Positions 30,501 through 38,245 of a stretch of DNA of 38,575 bases are shown here, piece after piece. The position numbers were made by a program, and so were the translations under genes. The stretch is from NCBI GenBank assembly GCA_030601745.1, contig JAUWBI010000030.1, positions 1 through 38,575 on the forward strand, given 5' to 3'. Positions within the stretch are counted from its first letter, which is position 1. Every line of letters begins with the position of its first letter. The notes below the pieces were generated by a model. It worked only from the letters and a program-made list of their open reading frames with translations. It searched no databases and had not been told where the DNA came from. This DNA comes from Phycisphaerae bacterium. GTDB taxonomy: Bacteria; Planctomycetota; Phycisphaerae; Sedimentisphaerales; Anaerobacaceae.

Positions 30501-30652
30501 GTCAGCTCGGCAATCTGTCCTATGGCGATATGACGCAGGGCCCGGCCTACCAGCACAAAAACAAGCCATAAACAAAACACCGAAATCAAAACTCCGGCAA
30601 GCTTGCATATTTTAGTTTTGAGTTTCGAGTTTTGAGTTTTGGGTTGAGCCAT
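27512..30652 (-). CDS. AsmA-like large envelope protein
   Basis: I start at the ATG at 30652 (MAQPKTQNSK), giving 1046 residues; upstream in-frame codons are AACCAATAACC repeats. A membrane helix (KLAGVLISVFCLWLVFVLVG) anchors the N-terminus, and the long periplasmic part is beta-strand rich. Three repeats share the pattern FPYPLKNLTGEL-FFDDESIVVSDL (other copies FPYVIEHLIGELDF and FPYPLKDLTGRLIITTDSIT). The C-terminus (FTGSGWMDLQSQDVDLILFA) is typical of AsmA-C domains. Relatives bridge the envelope and take part in lipid or outer-membrane assembly. Two sites hold palindromic insertions, one doubled. The first codons also come from a repeat (CAAAACTCGAAACTCAAAAC). Confidence 0.85.
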   Translation of the reverse strand: MAQPKTQNSKLKTKICKLAGVLISVFCLWLVFVLVGRALRHIAIGQIAELTNTKIKTKSVNFNFDGSVVIEKLVISPYQEQKYDDAILKAERVYARFGIGSLLLLRPRLKKISVKDFVFNVQYDSDTSRWNVAALTIRAPKGGSGKIPAVLLESGSLQYSKVSKGEPEVIAAVSLNAGFGPAKKTRDGYSFHITTDKSADPGESTLVGFWQPAPPLGQPFGRAGLGGAGPGRVTIAGGISSADIPAFEKLWTIDVLAAELNYKQDNSYSLNLKIRDLAGTEGIGGDAFAFERRAFLERWSTFSALQRFFSQYRPRGQVDIDLEAWGNLDRLSESALAGKVYCKDVSICDRKFPYVIEHLIGELDFTERSFELKNLTGWHNDVNLALNGWSKDFGPNWQYQIQITSDNMALDNDLYNALSTEQKEFWSAFSPRGAAAINYCLYRQSETDKGRILAVKLLDVEVAYRRFPYPLKNLTGELFFDDESIVVSDLVSQLNERKITFSGKVTERNSDRPIYDISIKANNIPLDSTLAAALPAEQKRLYSDFDVTGLADAEVRIFTPERNHGPPSFIADVSFKKTSLTVPVFENSKIKAGSAKVNQSPLAISDISGKAVFTPDLIRIEDLTGRYGKSLVSLTGRIWPGEEAKKPGYCLSLGAEQVELNDDLIGLLPTSLKKIVSGLQPEGKINFSANLNRGGRDDCPDYKLIVDCLGNSVNFEPFPYPLKDLTGRLIITTDSITLEDITATAAEDREIADAPTVKLNGEIALADNGFSGGWFQPSAGDITLTAESLKIKGKSLTGLRADIYYDLDLESWVAKNLIADCYGGRLAGKLELRKPGEPRPLPQGRGEADLEYMLQIGFDNIDLKQFLPDTIQNSEFEIENSKFKGYTSGRMSGSLSVRATVGESLPRIGRCRLAISDIQVGRLSPLVKLLQLKLTESEQFAFDRMLVDSYIKNNKLFLKQVDLAGEDLAFTGSGWMDLQSQDVDLILFARGRRLATAEPSVLQSLAEGLGGAVVRMEVTGNFYDPQVETKTLPVIEDSLQILGTPR
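28112..28146. mobile_element. GC-rich palindromic mini-element in the AsmA-like gene (25 bp)
   Basis: A 25-bp element (28117-28141, arms CCCGCCCCTGC and GCAGGGGACGGG) is flanked by perfect 5-bp duplications CTCGC (28112-28116 and 28142-28146). Net gain is 30 bp, ten codons, encoding part of EPRPLPQGRGE. Excision restores RKPGEADLEY. Confidence 0.88.
29963..30021. mobile_element. Two nested GC-rich mini-elements in the AsmA-like gene
   Basis: The insertion adds 54 bp (2 x 27; 29963-30016), encoding APPLGQPFGRAGLGGAGP between FWQP and GRVTIAGG. An inner 22-bp element lies between two CCTCG copies (coding strand) that belong to the outer element's own centre. Taking the inner unit out leaves a regular outer 22-bp palindrome with a 5-bp duplication, AGCCC/GGCCC, one mismatch. 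Confidence 0.82.
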
Positions 30653-30710
30653 AGAGAACACACAGAGTTTTGGGTTCGTAGTACAATAACCAATAACCAA
30701 TAACCAATAA

Positions 30711-31982
30711 TCATTTTCTTATCGCTTTATCTGCAATATCTCCTCGGCAATAAGCACCCTCGAACTTTATTTTATCGACGGCTTTGTACGCTCTTGCCTT
30801 GGCATCTGCTATTTGCTCCCCCAGAGCGGTTACGCCTAACACTCTACCGCCGTTAGTAACTAAATCCCCATCCTGGCTTCTCGTGCCTGCGTGGAACACA
30901 ACAACGTCTTTGAGCTGCTCGGCCTCCTCCACGCCGGTTATTCTTTTGCCCTTTTCGTAAGCGCCAGGATAACCGCCGGAAGCCATCACCACACAAACCG
31001 CCGGTCGCCGGTCCCACTCGAGCGTAACTTGGTCCAATTTCCCGTCACAGACTGCCAGACAAACTTCTAACAAATCACTTTTCAGCCGCATTAAAATCGG
31101 CTGCGTTTCCGGGTCGCCGAACCGAACGTTAAATTCCAGCACCCTCGGCCCGCCGCCGGTAATCATAAGCCCTGCATACATCACACCCCTATACGGCGTG
31201 CCGTTCCGATTCATACCGTCAACCACCGGCACTAAAATTTCACGCGTGATTTTGTCCATCAACGGCTCAGTAACCACCGGCGCAGGGCTGTAAGCGCCCA
31301 TCCCGCCGGTGTTGGGCCCCGTGTCACCGTCACCGATGGGCTTGTGGTCCTGCGACGATTCCATAAGGTAGATATTTCGACCGTCCACAAAAGCCAGTAT
31401 CGACACCTCTTCGCCTAACAGTTTATCTTCGACGATGATTTTCTCACCCGCCTGCCCGAATATCTTATCGCACATTATCTTTTCAGCCGCCAATATCCCG
31501 TCCGCGGGGTCATCGCACACATACACACCTTTGCCTTTTGCAAGCCCTGCCGCCTTTACAACCACCGCTTCGTCTCTGCTGGCGATATATGCTTTCGCAT
31601 CTTTGAACCGCTCGAAGATTCTGCCCTCAGCGGTCGAAATCGCGCTGGAGCGCATCAGTTGTTTCGCAAATGCCTTGTCCGCTTCGAGCTGTGCCGCCCC
31701 TGCGCCCGGCCCGAACGCCTTTACGCCGGCAGCTTCAAACGCATCAACAATTCCTGCCGCCAGCGGGTCTTCCGGCCCGACCACCACAAGGCCTACATCA
31801 TTTTGTTTTGCAAAGTCCACTAATTTCTCTATATCGTTGGCTCCGATAGGGACATTTTCCCCACACTGCGCTGTCCCCGCATTACCCGGAGCGATATAGA
31901 GCTTACCCAAATTTTTCGATTGAGCTAATTTCCACGCAATCGAATGCTCCCGCCCGCCACTGCCAATCAAAAGTACATCCAT
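30711..31982 (-). CDS. purD: Phosphoribosylamine-glycine ligase
   Basis: PurD (GARS) joins phosphoribosylamine and glycine with ATP in purine synthesis. The 423 residues start MDVLLIGSGGREHSIAWKLA, and contain IAPGNAGTAQ, VVGPEDPLAAGI, the ATP-grasp segment VVKAAGLAKGKGV and the signature VLEFNVRFGDPETQ. Length and order are normal. It is transcribed toward the AsmA-like gene, which starts 58 bp after its stop, so the two may be co-transcribed. Confidence 0.96.
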   Translation of the reverse strand: MDVLLIGSGGREHSIAWKLAQSKNLGKLYIAPGNAGTAQCGENVPIGANDIEKLVDFAKQNDVGLVVVGPEDPLAAGIVDAFEAAGVKAFGPGAGAAQLEADKAFAKQLMRSSAISTAEGRIFERFKDAKAYIASRDEAVVVKAAGLAKGKGVYVCDDPADGILAAEKIMCDKIFGQAGEKIIVEDKLLGEEVSILAFVDGRNIYLMESSQDHKPIGDGDTGPNTGGMGAYSPAPVVTEPLMDKITREILVPVVDGMNRNGTPYRGVMYAGLMITGGGPRVLEFNVRFGDPETQPILMRLKSDLLEVCLAVCDGKLDQVTLEWDRRPAVCVVMASGGYPGAYEKGKRITGVEEAEQLKDVVVFHAGTRSQDGDLVTNGGRVLGVTALGEQIADAKARAYKAVDKIKFEGAYCRGDIADKAIRK

Positions 31983-32509
31983 CTACCAGCTCCTAATCAC
32001 ACTTCAACATTCGTTATTCCTTGTTCGATATTCGATATTCATTACCGTCATTGCGAGCGCAGCGAAGCAATCTCAATCGCACGATTGTAAATCCCGGAGT
32101 AGCAATTGTAAATTGGAAATTAAGCCCCCCCTTGCTATCCCTTGCTTGCCCCGTACCAAATAGGCCCTTGCCGCCGTGTCCCGCACGAATTGAGTGCTAA
32201 CTCACGTCTAATTAGGGCGGGGTAATTTGGTTCGGGGTCATTCCTGCGAAAGCAGGAATCCATACCCTTTGTGCTATACGCTATACGCTAAGTAACAATC
32301 TACCAGAGCCGGTTATTTTGCTCAAGCTTTCTTTGAATTGCTTTCTATTATTTCGAGGCATCTATGTTTGAATCTCAGGCCAATACCCATCAGGCAATAC
32401 GAAAACCTCTTGCGGTTATCGCCTGATTCGGCTATTCTTAAGGATAGAGAACCTGACCTGCAGCCTGCCGGGAACTAACTTTTGTAAAATAAGCTAAAAG
32501 GAATTTACA
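31983..32509. other. Intergenic repeat mosaic and structured leader of the GspF-like gene
   Basis: No gene seen. Repeats: TTGTTCGATATTCGATATTC words (32017-32042), the CATTGCGAGCGCAGCGAAGC dispersed repeat (32045-32075), a GC-poor middle, and the ATTCCTGCGAAAGCAGGAAT palindrome (32241-32260). Ahead of the GTG start are two hairpins: CAGGCAATA / TATCGCCTG (32391-32425, one mismatch) and CTATTC / GGATAG (32432-32447). They could be part of a structured leader, but I match them to no known riboswitch. Confidence 0.55.
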
Positions 32510-33490
32510 GTGGCAAAGAGTCTTGCTCTGGCCTATCACAATCTCTCGATTATGCTCGATGCCGGCGTACCGCTGCTGCGTTCACTCAATACCGTTGGCT
32601 CGGGCTTAAAGCCGCACATGCGAAGGGTATTTCTTAAATTGGCCGAGTCCGCTTCGAAAGGCAATACCCTGGCGGAGACGATGGTCCAAAGCCCCAAAAC
32701 ATTTGACCCTGTGGACGTAACGCTTATCCGGGCCGCTGAAACATCCGGCAGCCTGCCCGAATCATTCAAGCTCCTATCAAAATGGCACGAATTCTCTGGC
32801 CGTATCGGAAAAAAGATGCTCTCAGGAATGATTCTGTCCGTTCTTCTGATTCACGCGACAGCGTTTCTCGCTCCAGTTCCGGCTTTCGCTCTGGGGGGCT
32901 GGCAAATAAAAGTTTATCTTATCTCCGTAGTAAAAATCCTTTCATTGTTTTACATACCAGCAGCGATAATCTTTGTTATTCTCTGTATGACGCCGAAGAC
33001 CGGCCCTCTTCGCAGACTGCTCGACCGACTGACGCTAAAAATACCGCTCTGCTTGGGCCGGGCTGTTTACAAACTCGCCCTTAGCCGCTACTGCTGGGTA
33101 TTCCACGTGCTCATAAAGGCCGGCGTACCCATTACGGATTGTGCCGAAAAGGCAGCGGCTGCCACTGGCAACGCCGTCGTAACCGACCTGTTCAAACCGG
33201 CTGCCGCAAGTGCAAAGGCCGGGCGGCCGGTCTCCGACGGATTTCCCTCGAAACTGCCGATGGATTTTCTGGAAATTTGGCGGGTTGGCGAAGAAACCGG
33301 CAAGCTCGACGATGTTACAAAACGCCTTGCCGACAACAATGCCGAAGACGCCGAGTTCTTGTTTGCCGAATTTGCACGCTGGCTGCCGCGTCTGGTCTAT
33401 CTCCTCATCGCTATTTTGATGATTTATTACGTCTTCCACTTCTACCTCTCCGTATACTTTCAGGAAATAATGAAGTACTCTGACCTTTAA
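32510..33490 (+). CDS. Type II secretion / type IV pilus inner-membrane protein, GspF family
   Basis: This 326-residue protein starts at GTG with AAAAGGA upstream. It has two T2SSF-type domains: residues 5-100 (LSIMLDAGVPLLRSLNTV; SGSLPESFKLLS) and 185-290 (FHVLIKAGVPITDCAEKAAA; GEETGKLDDVTKRLADNN). Membrane helices lie at about 104-127, 135-160 and 293-318. GspF/PilC forms the inner-membrane platform for pseudopilus assembly. The gene is shorter than typical GspF (about 400) because the cytoplasmic N-terminal tail is missing. A pseudopilin gene lies 1.3 kb downstream on the same strand. No ATPase or secretin gene is in the window. Confidence 0.88.
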   Translation: MAKSLALAYHNLSIMLDAGVPLLRSLNTVGSGLKPHMRRVFLKLAESASKGNTLAETMVQSPKTFDPVDVTLIRAAETSGSLPESFKLLSKWHEFSGRIGKKMLSGMILSVLLIHATAFLAPVPAFALGGWQIKVYLISVVKILSLFYIPAAIIFVILCMTPKTGPLRRLLDRLTLKIPLCLGRAVYKLALSRYCWVFHVLIKAGVPITDCAEKAAAATGNAVVTDLFKPAAASAKAGRPVSDGFPSKLPMDFLEIWRVGEETGKLDDVTKRLADNNAEDAEFLFAEFARWLPRLVYLLIAILMIYYVFHFYLSVYFQEIMKYSDL

Positions 33491-33582
33491 GCCCTCATCA
33501 ATTATCATTCATAAAAAGCCCCCGAATTCGTTTGCAGTTCTGTGTAGACCCTAAACTATTGCAATTTGCGGCTAAAGGCAAG

Positions 33583-33616
33583 AAAAAAGGCCGCAAGCAA
33601 GCCGGCTTGCCGGCTT
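33583..33616 (-). terminator. Possible terminator, minus strand
   Basis: A perfect palindrome AAGCCGGCTTGCCGGCTT (33599-33616) is followed on the minus strand, after a short GC stretch, by six T residues (33583-33588). It lies downstream of the minus-strand gene ending at 33739 and could also end the plus-strand GspF-like gene. The rest of 33491-33738 shows nothing else. Confidence 0.35.
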
Positions 33617-33738
33617 TCAAAACCCTGCGTTGCGGGGTGCTCACAGCCCGTTAGTTGGCAATTATGAATTGCAGCCGATGCACGCGTTTTCTTGGCAGCC
33701 CACACCGCCCGATTATACCCAAACCGTGCCACCTGAGT

Positions 33739-34554
33739 TTATCCATCCGGCGGCACGATGCTAATCTGGTCTGAACCCTGGAACAGTATTGCGCTCTCCG
33801 GATTCGATGTTTCATGTATGGTCAGGATTGCTATGCCGTCTTGGAACGTACCGGGGTCAAGGTTTTCAGTCTTCACCTTCACCACCAGGTCCGTCAGACC
33901 GTCTCCGTTCACATCCTCTTCGTGGGCCAAGAGCTTATTACCCTTTCCGCGCATGGCTACGCCAGAGCCGGCAAGCGACACAGTTTCCGGATCCACCGTC
34001 GTCGCATCGAAGTCTGCGTCAGAGAGAATCGCCACCGGAATCACCCCCTTAGAACCCAGGTTGATGGTATTCGGGTAGCTCCCCGGCTTGATGTCAATCG
34101 CCACGCCAGGAGCCGCCAGAAAAATGGGTACGTCGCTCATGAACAGCAGATTAATATCGTTTCCATCTCCATACTTACCCGTCAGCGTACCGTAGGAAAT
34201 GTCCACGGAAGCCGGAGTTTCGTAAGGCGTACCGTCAACCACAAAATCCGTACCATATACCGTTACAACCGCATTTGGTTCACCCTGAACTGGTTCAAGA
34301 ACAACTACGCCCAAACCGCCAACGTCACCGCTGTGAATGTTCAAATGGCTATTGGGTTCCACCCATATAGTTCCCCCAACATCCGCAGAAAGATTTACCG
34401 TCGTGCTGCTTAGTACCCACAAATCCCCCTGTACGGGTTCAGTTATATCTATATCTTCAGCCCGGACGTCCGGTGCGGCACATAGTAAAACCGCCAGAAC
34501 ACCCCATAAGATTGTTGAAAATCCCGCCCTCGCACAACTATTCTTCTTTTCCAT
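33739..34554 (-). CDS. Secreted protein with IDIKPGS-type domain
   Basis: This 271-residue exported protein has a signal peptide (ILWGVLAVLLCAAPDVRAED, cleavage after about residue 32). Residues about 40-125 are a low-complexity beta-rich part (TVNLSADVGGTIWVEPNSHL). Residues 153-250 form a domain seen in many secreted planctomycete and archaeal proteins: IDIKPGSYPNTINLGSKGVI, PVAILSDADFDATTVDPETV, and HEEDVNGDGLTDLVVKVKTE, a likely calcium-binding loop. It probably acts outside the cell, perhaps as a structural or binding module. Function unknown. Confidence 0.75.
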   Translation of the reverse strand: MEKKNSCARAGFSTILWGVLAVLLCAAPDVRAEDIDITEPVQGDLWVLSSTTVNLSADVGGTIWVEPNSHLNIHSGDVGGLGVVVLEPVQGEPNAVVTVYGTDFVVDGTPYETPASVDISYGTLTGKYGDGNDINLLFMSDVPIFLAAPGVAIDIKPGSYPNTINLGSKGVIPVAILSDADFDATTVDPETVSLAGSGVAMRGKGNKLLAHEEDVNGDGLTDLVVKVKTENLDPGTFQDGIAILTIHETSNPESAILFQGSDQISIVPPDG

Positions 34555-34775
34555 AGCTCTGCTCCTTAAAAAATAGAGATTCTTGGTTTTAGATTACATT
34601 ACAGTGATATTATCGGTCGAAGCAGACTTTTTCAAGTACTTTTTCTTTTATCACTATGGAACTATCAATAAACAAACCATTCACGAAAAAGCAGAGTTCC
34701 TTGACAAAGCACCCCATCGTAATGGCCGATATGGGTAATATCTGTCGTAATTTTTATGTTTCTTGGGCTGGAGAA

Positions 34776-35279
34776 ATGAGAAAAAAGGCCTTTACACTCA
34801 TCGAAGTTATATTAGTCGTAGCAATCTTAGGCATCCTTGCCGCACTCGTTGTTCCCACGTTGCAGGGTCATATTGCAACAGCTCGCCAGTCAGCCGCCAA
34901 AGACTCTCTCAGTACAATGCGGACCCAGATCGAGTTGTATAAGTTACAGCACGAGGGAACCCCGCCGGGATACGTAAATGGCTCCGGCGCCCCGACGGCA
35001 CTTCTACAGTTACAATTCACTGCCACGACTACGGAAACGGGCGCAGTTTCACCTTCCACCGTCCCTTTAGACCCCTACATATATGGCCCTTACGTAAAGA
35101 AACTGCCCGAAAATCCCTTTAACGACTTATCGAACATCGCCTATGTGGCCGAAACCACCGCCTTTTCTGCAGCGGTAGACGGCACCTCCAGCGGATGGTT
35201 ATACAAAAAAGAAACTGCCGAGTTCGGGCTCAACTGGACCGGCACCGACAGCAAGGGCACTCACTTTTACGATTACTAA
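34776..35279 (+). CDS. Type II secretion pseudopilin (GspG-like)
   Basis: I start at the ATG at 34776 (GGAG 7 nt upstream), giving 167 residues; the 40 codons upstream in frame lack pilin character. The prepilin signal is MRKKA|FTLIEVILVVAILGILAAL, with Ala instead of Gly before the cleavage site, followed by a long hydrophobic helix. The body (SAAKDSLSTMRTQIELYKLQ, then ENPFNDLSNIAYV) has the GspG-like helix and the NPF segment. It would be processed by a prepilin peptidase and assembled on a GspF platform like the one at 32510. Confidence 0.88.
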   Translation: MRKKAFTLIEVILVVAILGILAALVVPTLQGHIATARQSAAKDSLSTMRTQIELYKLQHEGTPPGYVNGSGAPTALLQLQFTATTTETGAVSPSTVPLDPYIYGPYVKKLPENPFNDLSNIAYVAETTAFSAAVDGTSSGWLYKKETAEFGLNWTGTDSKGTHFYDY

Positions 35280-35331
35280 ATGCGGCCTATTCTTCCCAGA
35301 ATTCATTTGGGCCTTGCCGTTATATTTAGCT

Positions 35332-35375
35332 CCGCCTGCCCCGTGAGATAGTGAAGCGTTATCTCACTGGGGCGG
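35332..35375. repeat. Strong hairpin after the pseudopilin gene
   Basis: CCGCC-TG-CCCCGTGAGATA pairs with TATCTCACTGGGGCGG around GTGAAGCGT. It lies 52 bp after the stop. A T-run follows only after 16 bp, so it may be a repeat, a terminator or both. The remaining gap to 35544 is filled with AATTCTCTAATTCAC words (35454-35508). Confidence 0.6.
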
Positions 35376-35544
35376 CAATCTCTTCATTTTTGCACTTTGA
35401 TTTTTAATATTTGATTTTCCTGTCCGGCCCCGGGACGGATTGCCCGGAACGAATTCTCTAATTCACTAATTCTCTAATTCACCAATTCTCTAATTAACTA
35501 ATTAACTACTCATCATCTGCGTTCTCAGCGGTAAACAAATACTT

Positions 35545-36195
35545 TCATTTTAACTCCCAGCCACCCGGGCAATAATCGAGCCAATAATTGGCAAATATGC
35601 TGTAATCAACAAAATCAACCTCATCGTTACCGCTCAAATTGCCCGGCAGCCCCGTATCGCTTTCAAGCCAGTCGTCGACGAAATTCGCAAGGTCCTCAAA
35701 GTTTACCTTGCACGCCTGAACGCCGTACCCGTATAGGTCAGCGGAGTGGAAGTTTATCCAGCCGATATTCTCACCCCACGCCCAGCCGCTGAAATTACCA
35801 TCACCGTCGATTTTTACACCGTAATCAGTCGGGTCTCCGGACACAACAGGGTCAAAGTTTATCCAGCCGACGTTCGCGCCCCATGCATAACCGCTCAAAT
35901 TTCCGGCTCCGTCATTGGCTACGCCGAAATTGACCGTGGCACAATAGCCGGTATTTTCACAGGAAAGATTTATCCAGCCGATATTCTCCGCCCAGACGTA
36001 ACCTGTAAGCTTATCACCGGCAACCTGAACGCCGTTACCTGTATTCGGCTCAAAGTTAAGCCAGCCAACGTTCTCGCCGTAGGCATATTGTGAGCCGTCT
36101 TCATAAGGGTCGATGTTCTCGGCAAAGCCGACACTAACCGTGCCAAGCAACAGGACGCAAACGCTAAAGGTTTTGATTACGTTACCAAGTTTCAT
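35545..36195 (-). CDS. Secreted protein with four GWINF repeats and a dockerin-like tail
   Basis: This 216-residue protein has a signal peptide (1-25, VCVLLLGTVSVGFA). Four repeats follow at residues 37-50, 66-79, 103-116 and 138-151: YAYGENVGWLNFEP, YVWAENIGWINLSC, YAWGANVGWINFDP and WAWGENIGWINFHS. They are spaced about 30-37 residues apart and probably form successive beta-blades or sandwiches. The C-terminus has a paired Asp-rich, dockerin-like motif (KVNFEDLANFVDDWL, then DEVDFVDYSIFANYWLDY), common at the ends of planctomycete exported proteins. It may bind a surface partner. Ligand unknown. Confidence 0.8.
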   Translation of the reverse strand: MKLGNVIKTFSVCVLLLGTVSVGFAENIDPYEDGSQYAYGENVGWLNFEPNTGNGVQVAGDKLTGYVWAENIGWINLSCENTGYCATVNFGVANDGAGNLSGYAWGANVGWINFDPVVSGDPTDYGVKIDGDGNFSGWAWGENIGWINFHSADLYGYGVQACKVNFEDLANFVDDWLESDTGLPGNLSGNDEVDFVDYSIFANYWLDYCPGGWELK

Positions 36196-36240
36196 TTTCT
36201 CTATCCTTTTCTAATCTACAGTTTGTTTTGCGTTATTCTA

Positions 36241-37452
36241 TTACGGTGCTACATTTAGTCCGACCTGGCATCCTGTCCCGGTATACATATTCGTACCGTT
36301 GCCATATGCGGTGTTCTGGTCAACTAGGCAGTAAGTGCCCGTATAAATGCCATAATCTGCGTTGATGTATGCCGTGTTGCCGGTCACCGTACAGCCGGTG
36401 CTGGTACGGATGCCGTAGATGGTGCCGGTAGCCGAAACTCCGTTGTAGTAGGCCGTGTTGCCGGTCACCGTACAGCCGGAGTAGGTACGGATGCCGTAGA
36501 CGATGTCGCCGGTAGCCGAATGTCCGTTGTAGTAGGCCGTGTTGCCGGTCACCGTACAGCCGTAGCCGGCATAGATGCCGAAGACGGTGCCGGTGGCCGA
36601 ATGTCCGTTGTAGTAGGCCGTGTTGCCTGTCACCGTACAGCCGTAGTCGGCACGGATGCCATAGACGGTGCCAGCCGAATTTCCGTTGCTGCGGGCCGTG
36701 TTGCCGGTCACCGTACAGGCGCCGCTGGCACAGATGCCGTAGACGGTGCCGGTAGCCGAAAGTCCGTTGTAGTAGGCCGTGTTGCCGGTCACCGTACTGC
36801 CGTTGGCGGCATAGATGCCGTAGACGACGATGCCGGTAGCCGAATATCCGTTGTAGTAGGCCGTGTTGCCGGTCACCGTACTGCCGGTGCCGGCATGGAT
36901 GCCGTAGACGGAGCCGGTAGCCGAAGTTCCGTTGTCACTTGCCGTGCAGTCCTTGACCAGATGGCTTTTGCCATAAAGATAAATGCCACCTCGGCCATTG
37001 GAGACGGCCCGGACATCAATGACCCGGTGGTCTTGGCCCGAGGAGCTGGCCTCGTAGATACCATGGTAAAAGTCGCGAACTGTGCCGTTGCGGATTTCCA
37101 CGTTGCTGCGCCCGCTCATATAAATGCCGTAGTTTGTCCCTGACCCCGGCCCGACCAGGGCAAAACCGGCCAGGTCAATCGTTACATCGTCGACCGCTAC
37201 AGTAATGGCGGTTCCGGCTGCGGTGACATCCTCAGTAAGATAGTACGAGCCGGGTGTACTTATCGTTAACGGAATGTCCGCCTGGCTGATGGGAATCCTC
37301 GGCTCGACCTCATCTAAGGTCTTCATCGTCGGCCCGGGCGGCCCACTCGGCTCCAGACTGCCGCCGGCTATACTAAACAGCGAGAACACCAGCAGCCCAG
37401 CCAAAGCCAACACAGTCGCTGCCACTTTTGTTTTTGCTTTTTTAGTTTCCAT
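36241..37452 (-). CDS. Secreted right-handed beta-helix repeat protein
   Basis: I start at the ATG at 37452, with AAAGGG before it (403 residues). The signal peptide includes VAATVLALAGLLVFSLFSIA. A linker, GPTMKTLDEVEPRIPI, and SQADIPLTISTPGSYYLTED lead into a parallel beta-helix whose later coils are nearly identical: CTVTGNTAYYNGHSATGTV plus YGIYAGYG. Each coil is about 27 residues. Such proteins are pectate-lyase-like folds that bind or cut polysaccharide, but no catalytic residues are recognisable. The near-identity of the coils at DNA level suggests recent expansion. Confidence 0.85.
   Translation of the reverse strand: METKKAKTKVAATVLALAGLLVFSLFSIAGGSLEPSGPPGPTMKTLDEVEPRIPISQADIPLTISTPGSYYLTEDVTAAGTAITVAVDDVTIDLAGFALVGPGSGTNYGIYMSGRSNVEIRNGTVRDFYHGIYEASSSGQDHRVIDVRAVSNGRGGIYLYGKSHLVKDCTASDNGTSATGSVYGIHAGTGSTVTGNTAYYNGYSATGIVVYGIYAANGSTVTGNTAYYNGLSATGTVYGICASGACTVTGNTARSNGNSAGTVYGIRADYGCTVTGNTAYYNGHSATGTVFGIYAGYGCTVTGNTAYYNGHSATGDIVYGIRTYSGCTVTGNTAYYNGVSATGTIYGIRTSTGCTVTGNTAYINADYGIYTGTYCLVDQNTAYGNGTNMYTGTGCQVGLNVAP
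36374..36945. repeat. DNA tandem repeat encoding beta-helix coils
   Basis: The word GTGTTGCCGGTCACCGTAC begins units at 36374, 36455, 36539, 36620 (with one base change, CCTG), 36698, 36779 and 36863. Period is 78-84 bp, always a multiple of three. Each unit also has TCCGTTGTAGTAGGCC. The array is open on the opposite strand too, which gives a spurious antisense frame. Confidence 0.85.
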
Positions 37453-37502
37453 TTTTAACCCTTTCAAACTTGTCCCTGCCCAAGCAGGGAACGGTTAATA
37501 TT

Positions 37503-37621
37503 TTCACCCCGTTAGAAAACTCCGGTGTCGTTGCCGGACGTCTGTTTCCCCGTGTTTTTCGGGAAATTTGATTTTTTTGCAACCTATTATTCCTCGCTAC
37601 AGAATTTCTAATGGGGTTCAC
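37503..37621. mobile_element. Second copy of the CCCGTTAGAAA inverted-repeat element
   Basis: The element (37508-37616, 109 bp) begins CCCGTTAGAAAAC and ends GAATTTCTAATGGGG. It is flanked by perfect 5-bp duplications TTCAC (37503-37507 and 37617-37621). Net gain is 114 bp, again a multiple of three. The minus strand reads NPIRNS...EFSNGVK, like the copy at the sulfatase start, so the two belong together. This copy is intergenic. Confidence 0.8.
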
Positions 37622-38245
37622 GGCACACCCTGTGCGCACCGATACCTTCTCGTAAAATTCCGTTGAATTGAGCTAATGAAGTTCCATTTCTTCATCACCG
37701 GCTGTCTCCAGTAAAGCTATCAAAGATTACACAATTATACTCTTTCGCACACCTTGCCGTCAACAGAATTCCCGAAAAATCCCGCAGTCAATTACCATTG
37801 AACTATCAGTGTCAATTCATACTTCGTAGCAGTGCTACTGTGGAGAATGTGTCCGTGTTATTTATCCTGAGCGCAGTCGAAGGAATCCGTGGCTATATTT
37901 CTCTGCGTAATCTGCGAAATCTGCGTCTAAAAAATTCCTCTGACAACCCCAATTCCCATCAACACATAAAATTCTGCCCGTAGGGCTTCCACAATTTTGC
38001 ATTTTACATTTTAATCTTTAATTTTCCCTCCGCCTCTAATCTCCAATCTCTAATTCACTGTAATCCTGATATCCTGATTCCTGATATCCTGCACCCTGAT
38101 TTCCTGATCACCTGATGACCTAAGTAACCAATTCTCTAATCTCTCGTCTCTCGCCCCTCGCCCCACACGATTTCTTACACAATAATTAATACATTTTTTC
38201 TCCGTGAAATCCGCGGCTAAAAATAAAAAAATCTCCACCTCAAAT
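37622..38245. other. Intergenic DNA of word-like repeats, no gene
   Basis: No coding region supported. It holds TTTTGCATTTTACATTTTAA (37996-38015), then TCTAATCTCCAATCTCTAAT (38035-38054), then a run of CCTGATATCCTGATT-type words (38063-38120), then CTCTCGTCTCTCGCCCCTCG (38140-38159). The last is close to the repeat upstream of the lipoprotein gene and in argJ. Confidence 0.55.

Noticed and set aside
36520-37143. 207-codon plus-strand frame opposite the beta-helix gene
   Set aside because: It is the reverse of the tandem coil repeat, has no ribosome site and encodes a monotonous RVAGHRTAV string; the minus-strand beta-helix reading has a signal peptide and family linker.
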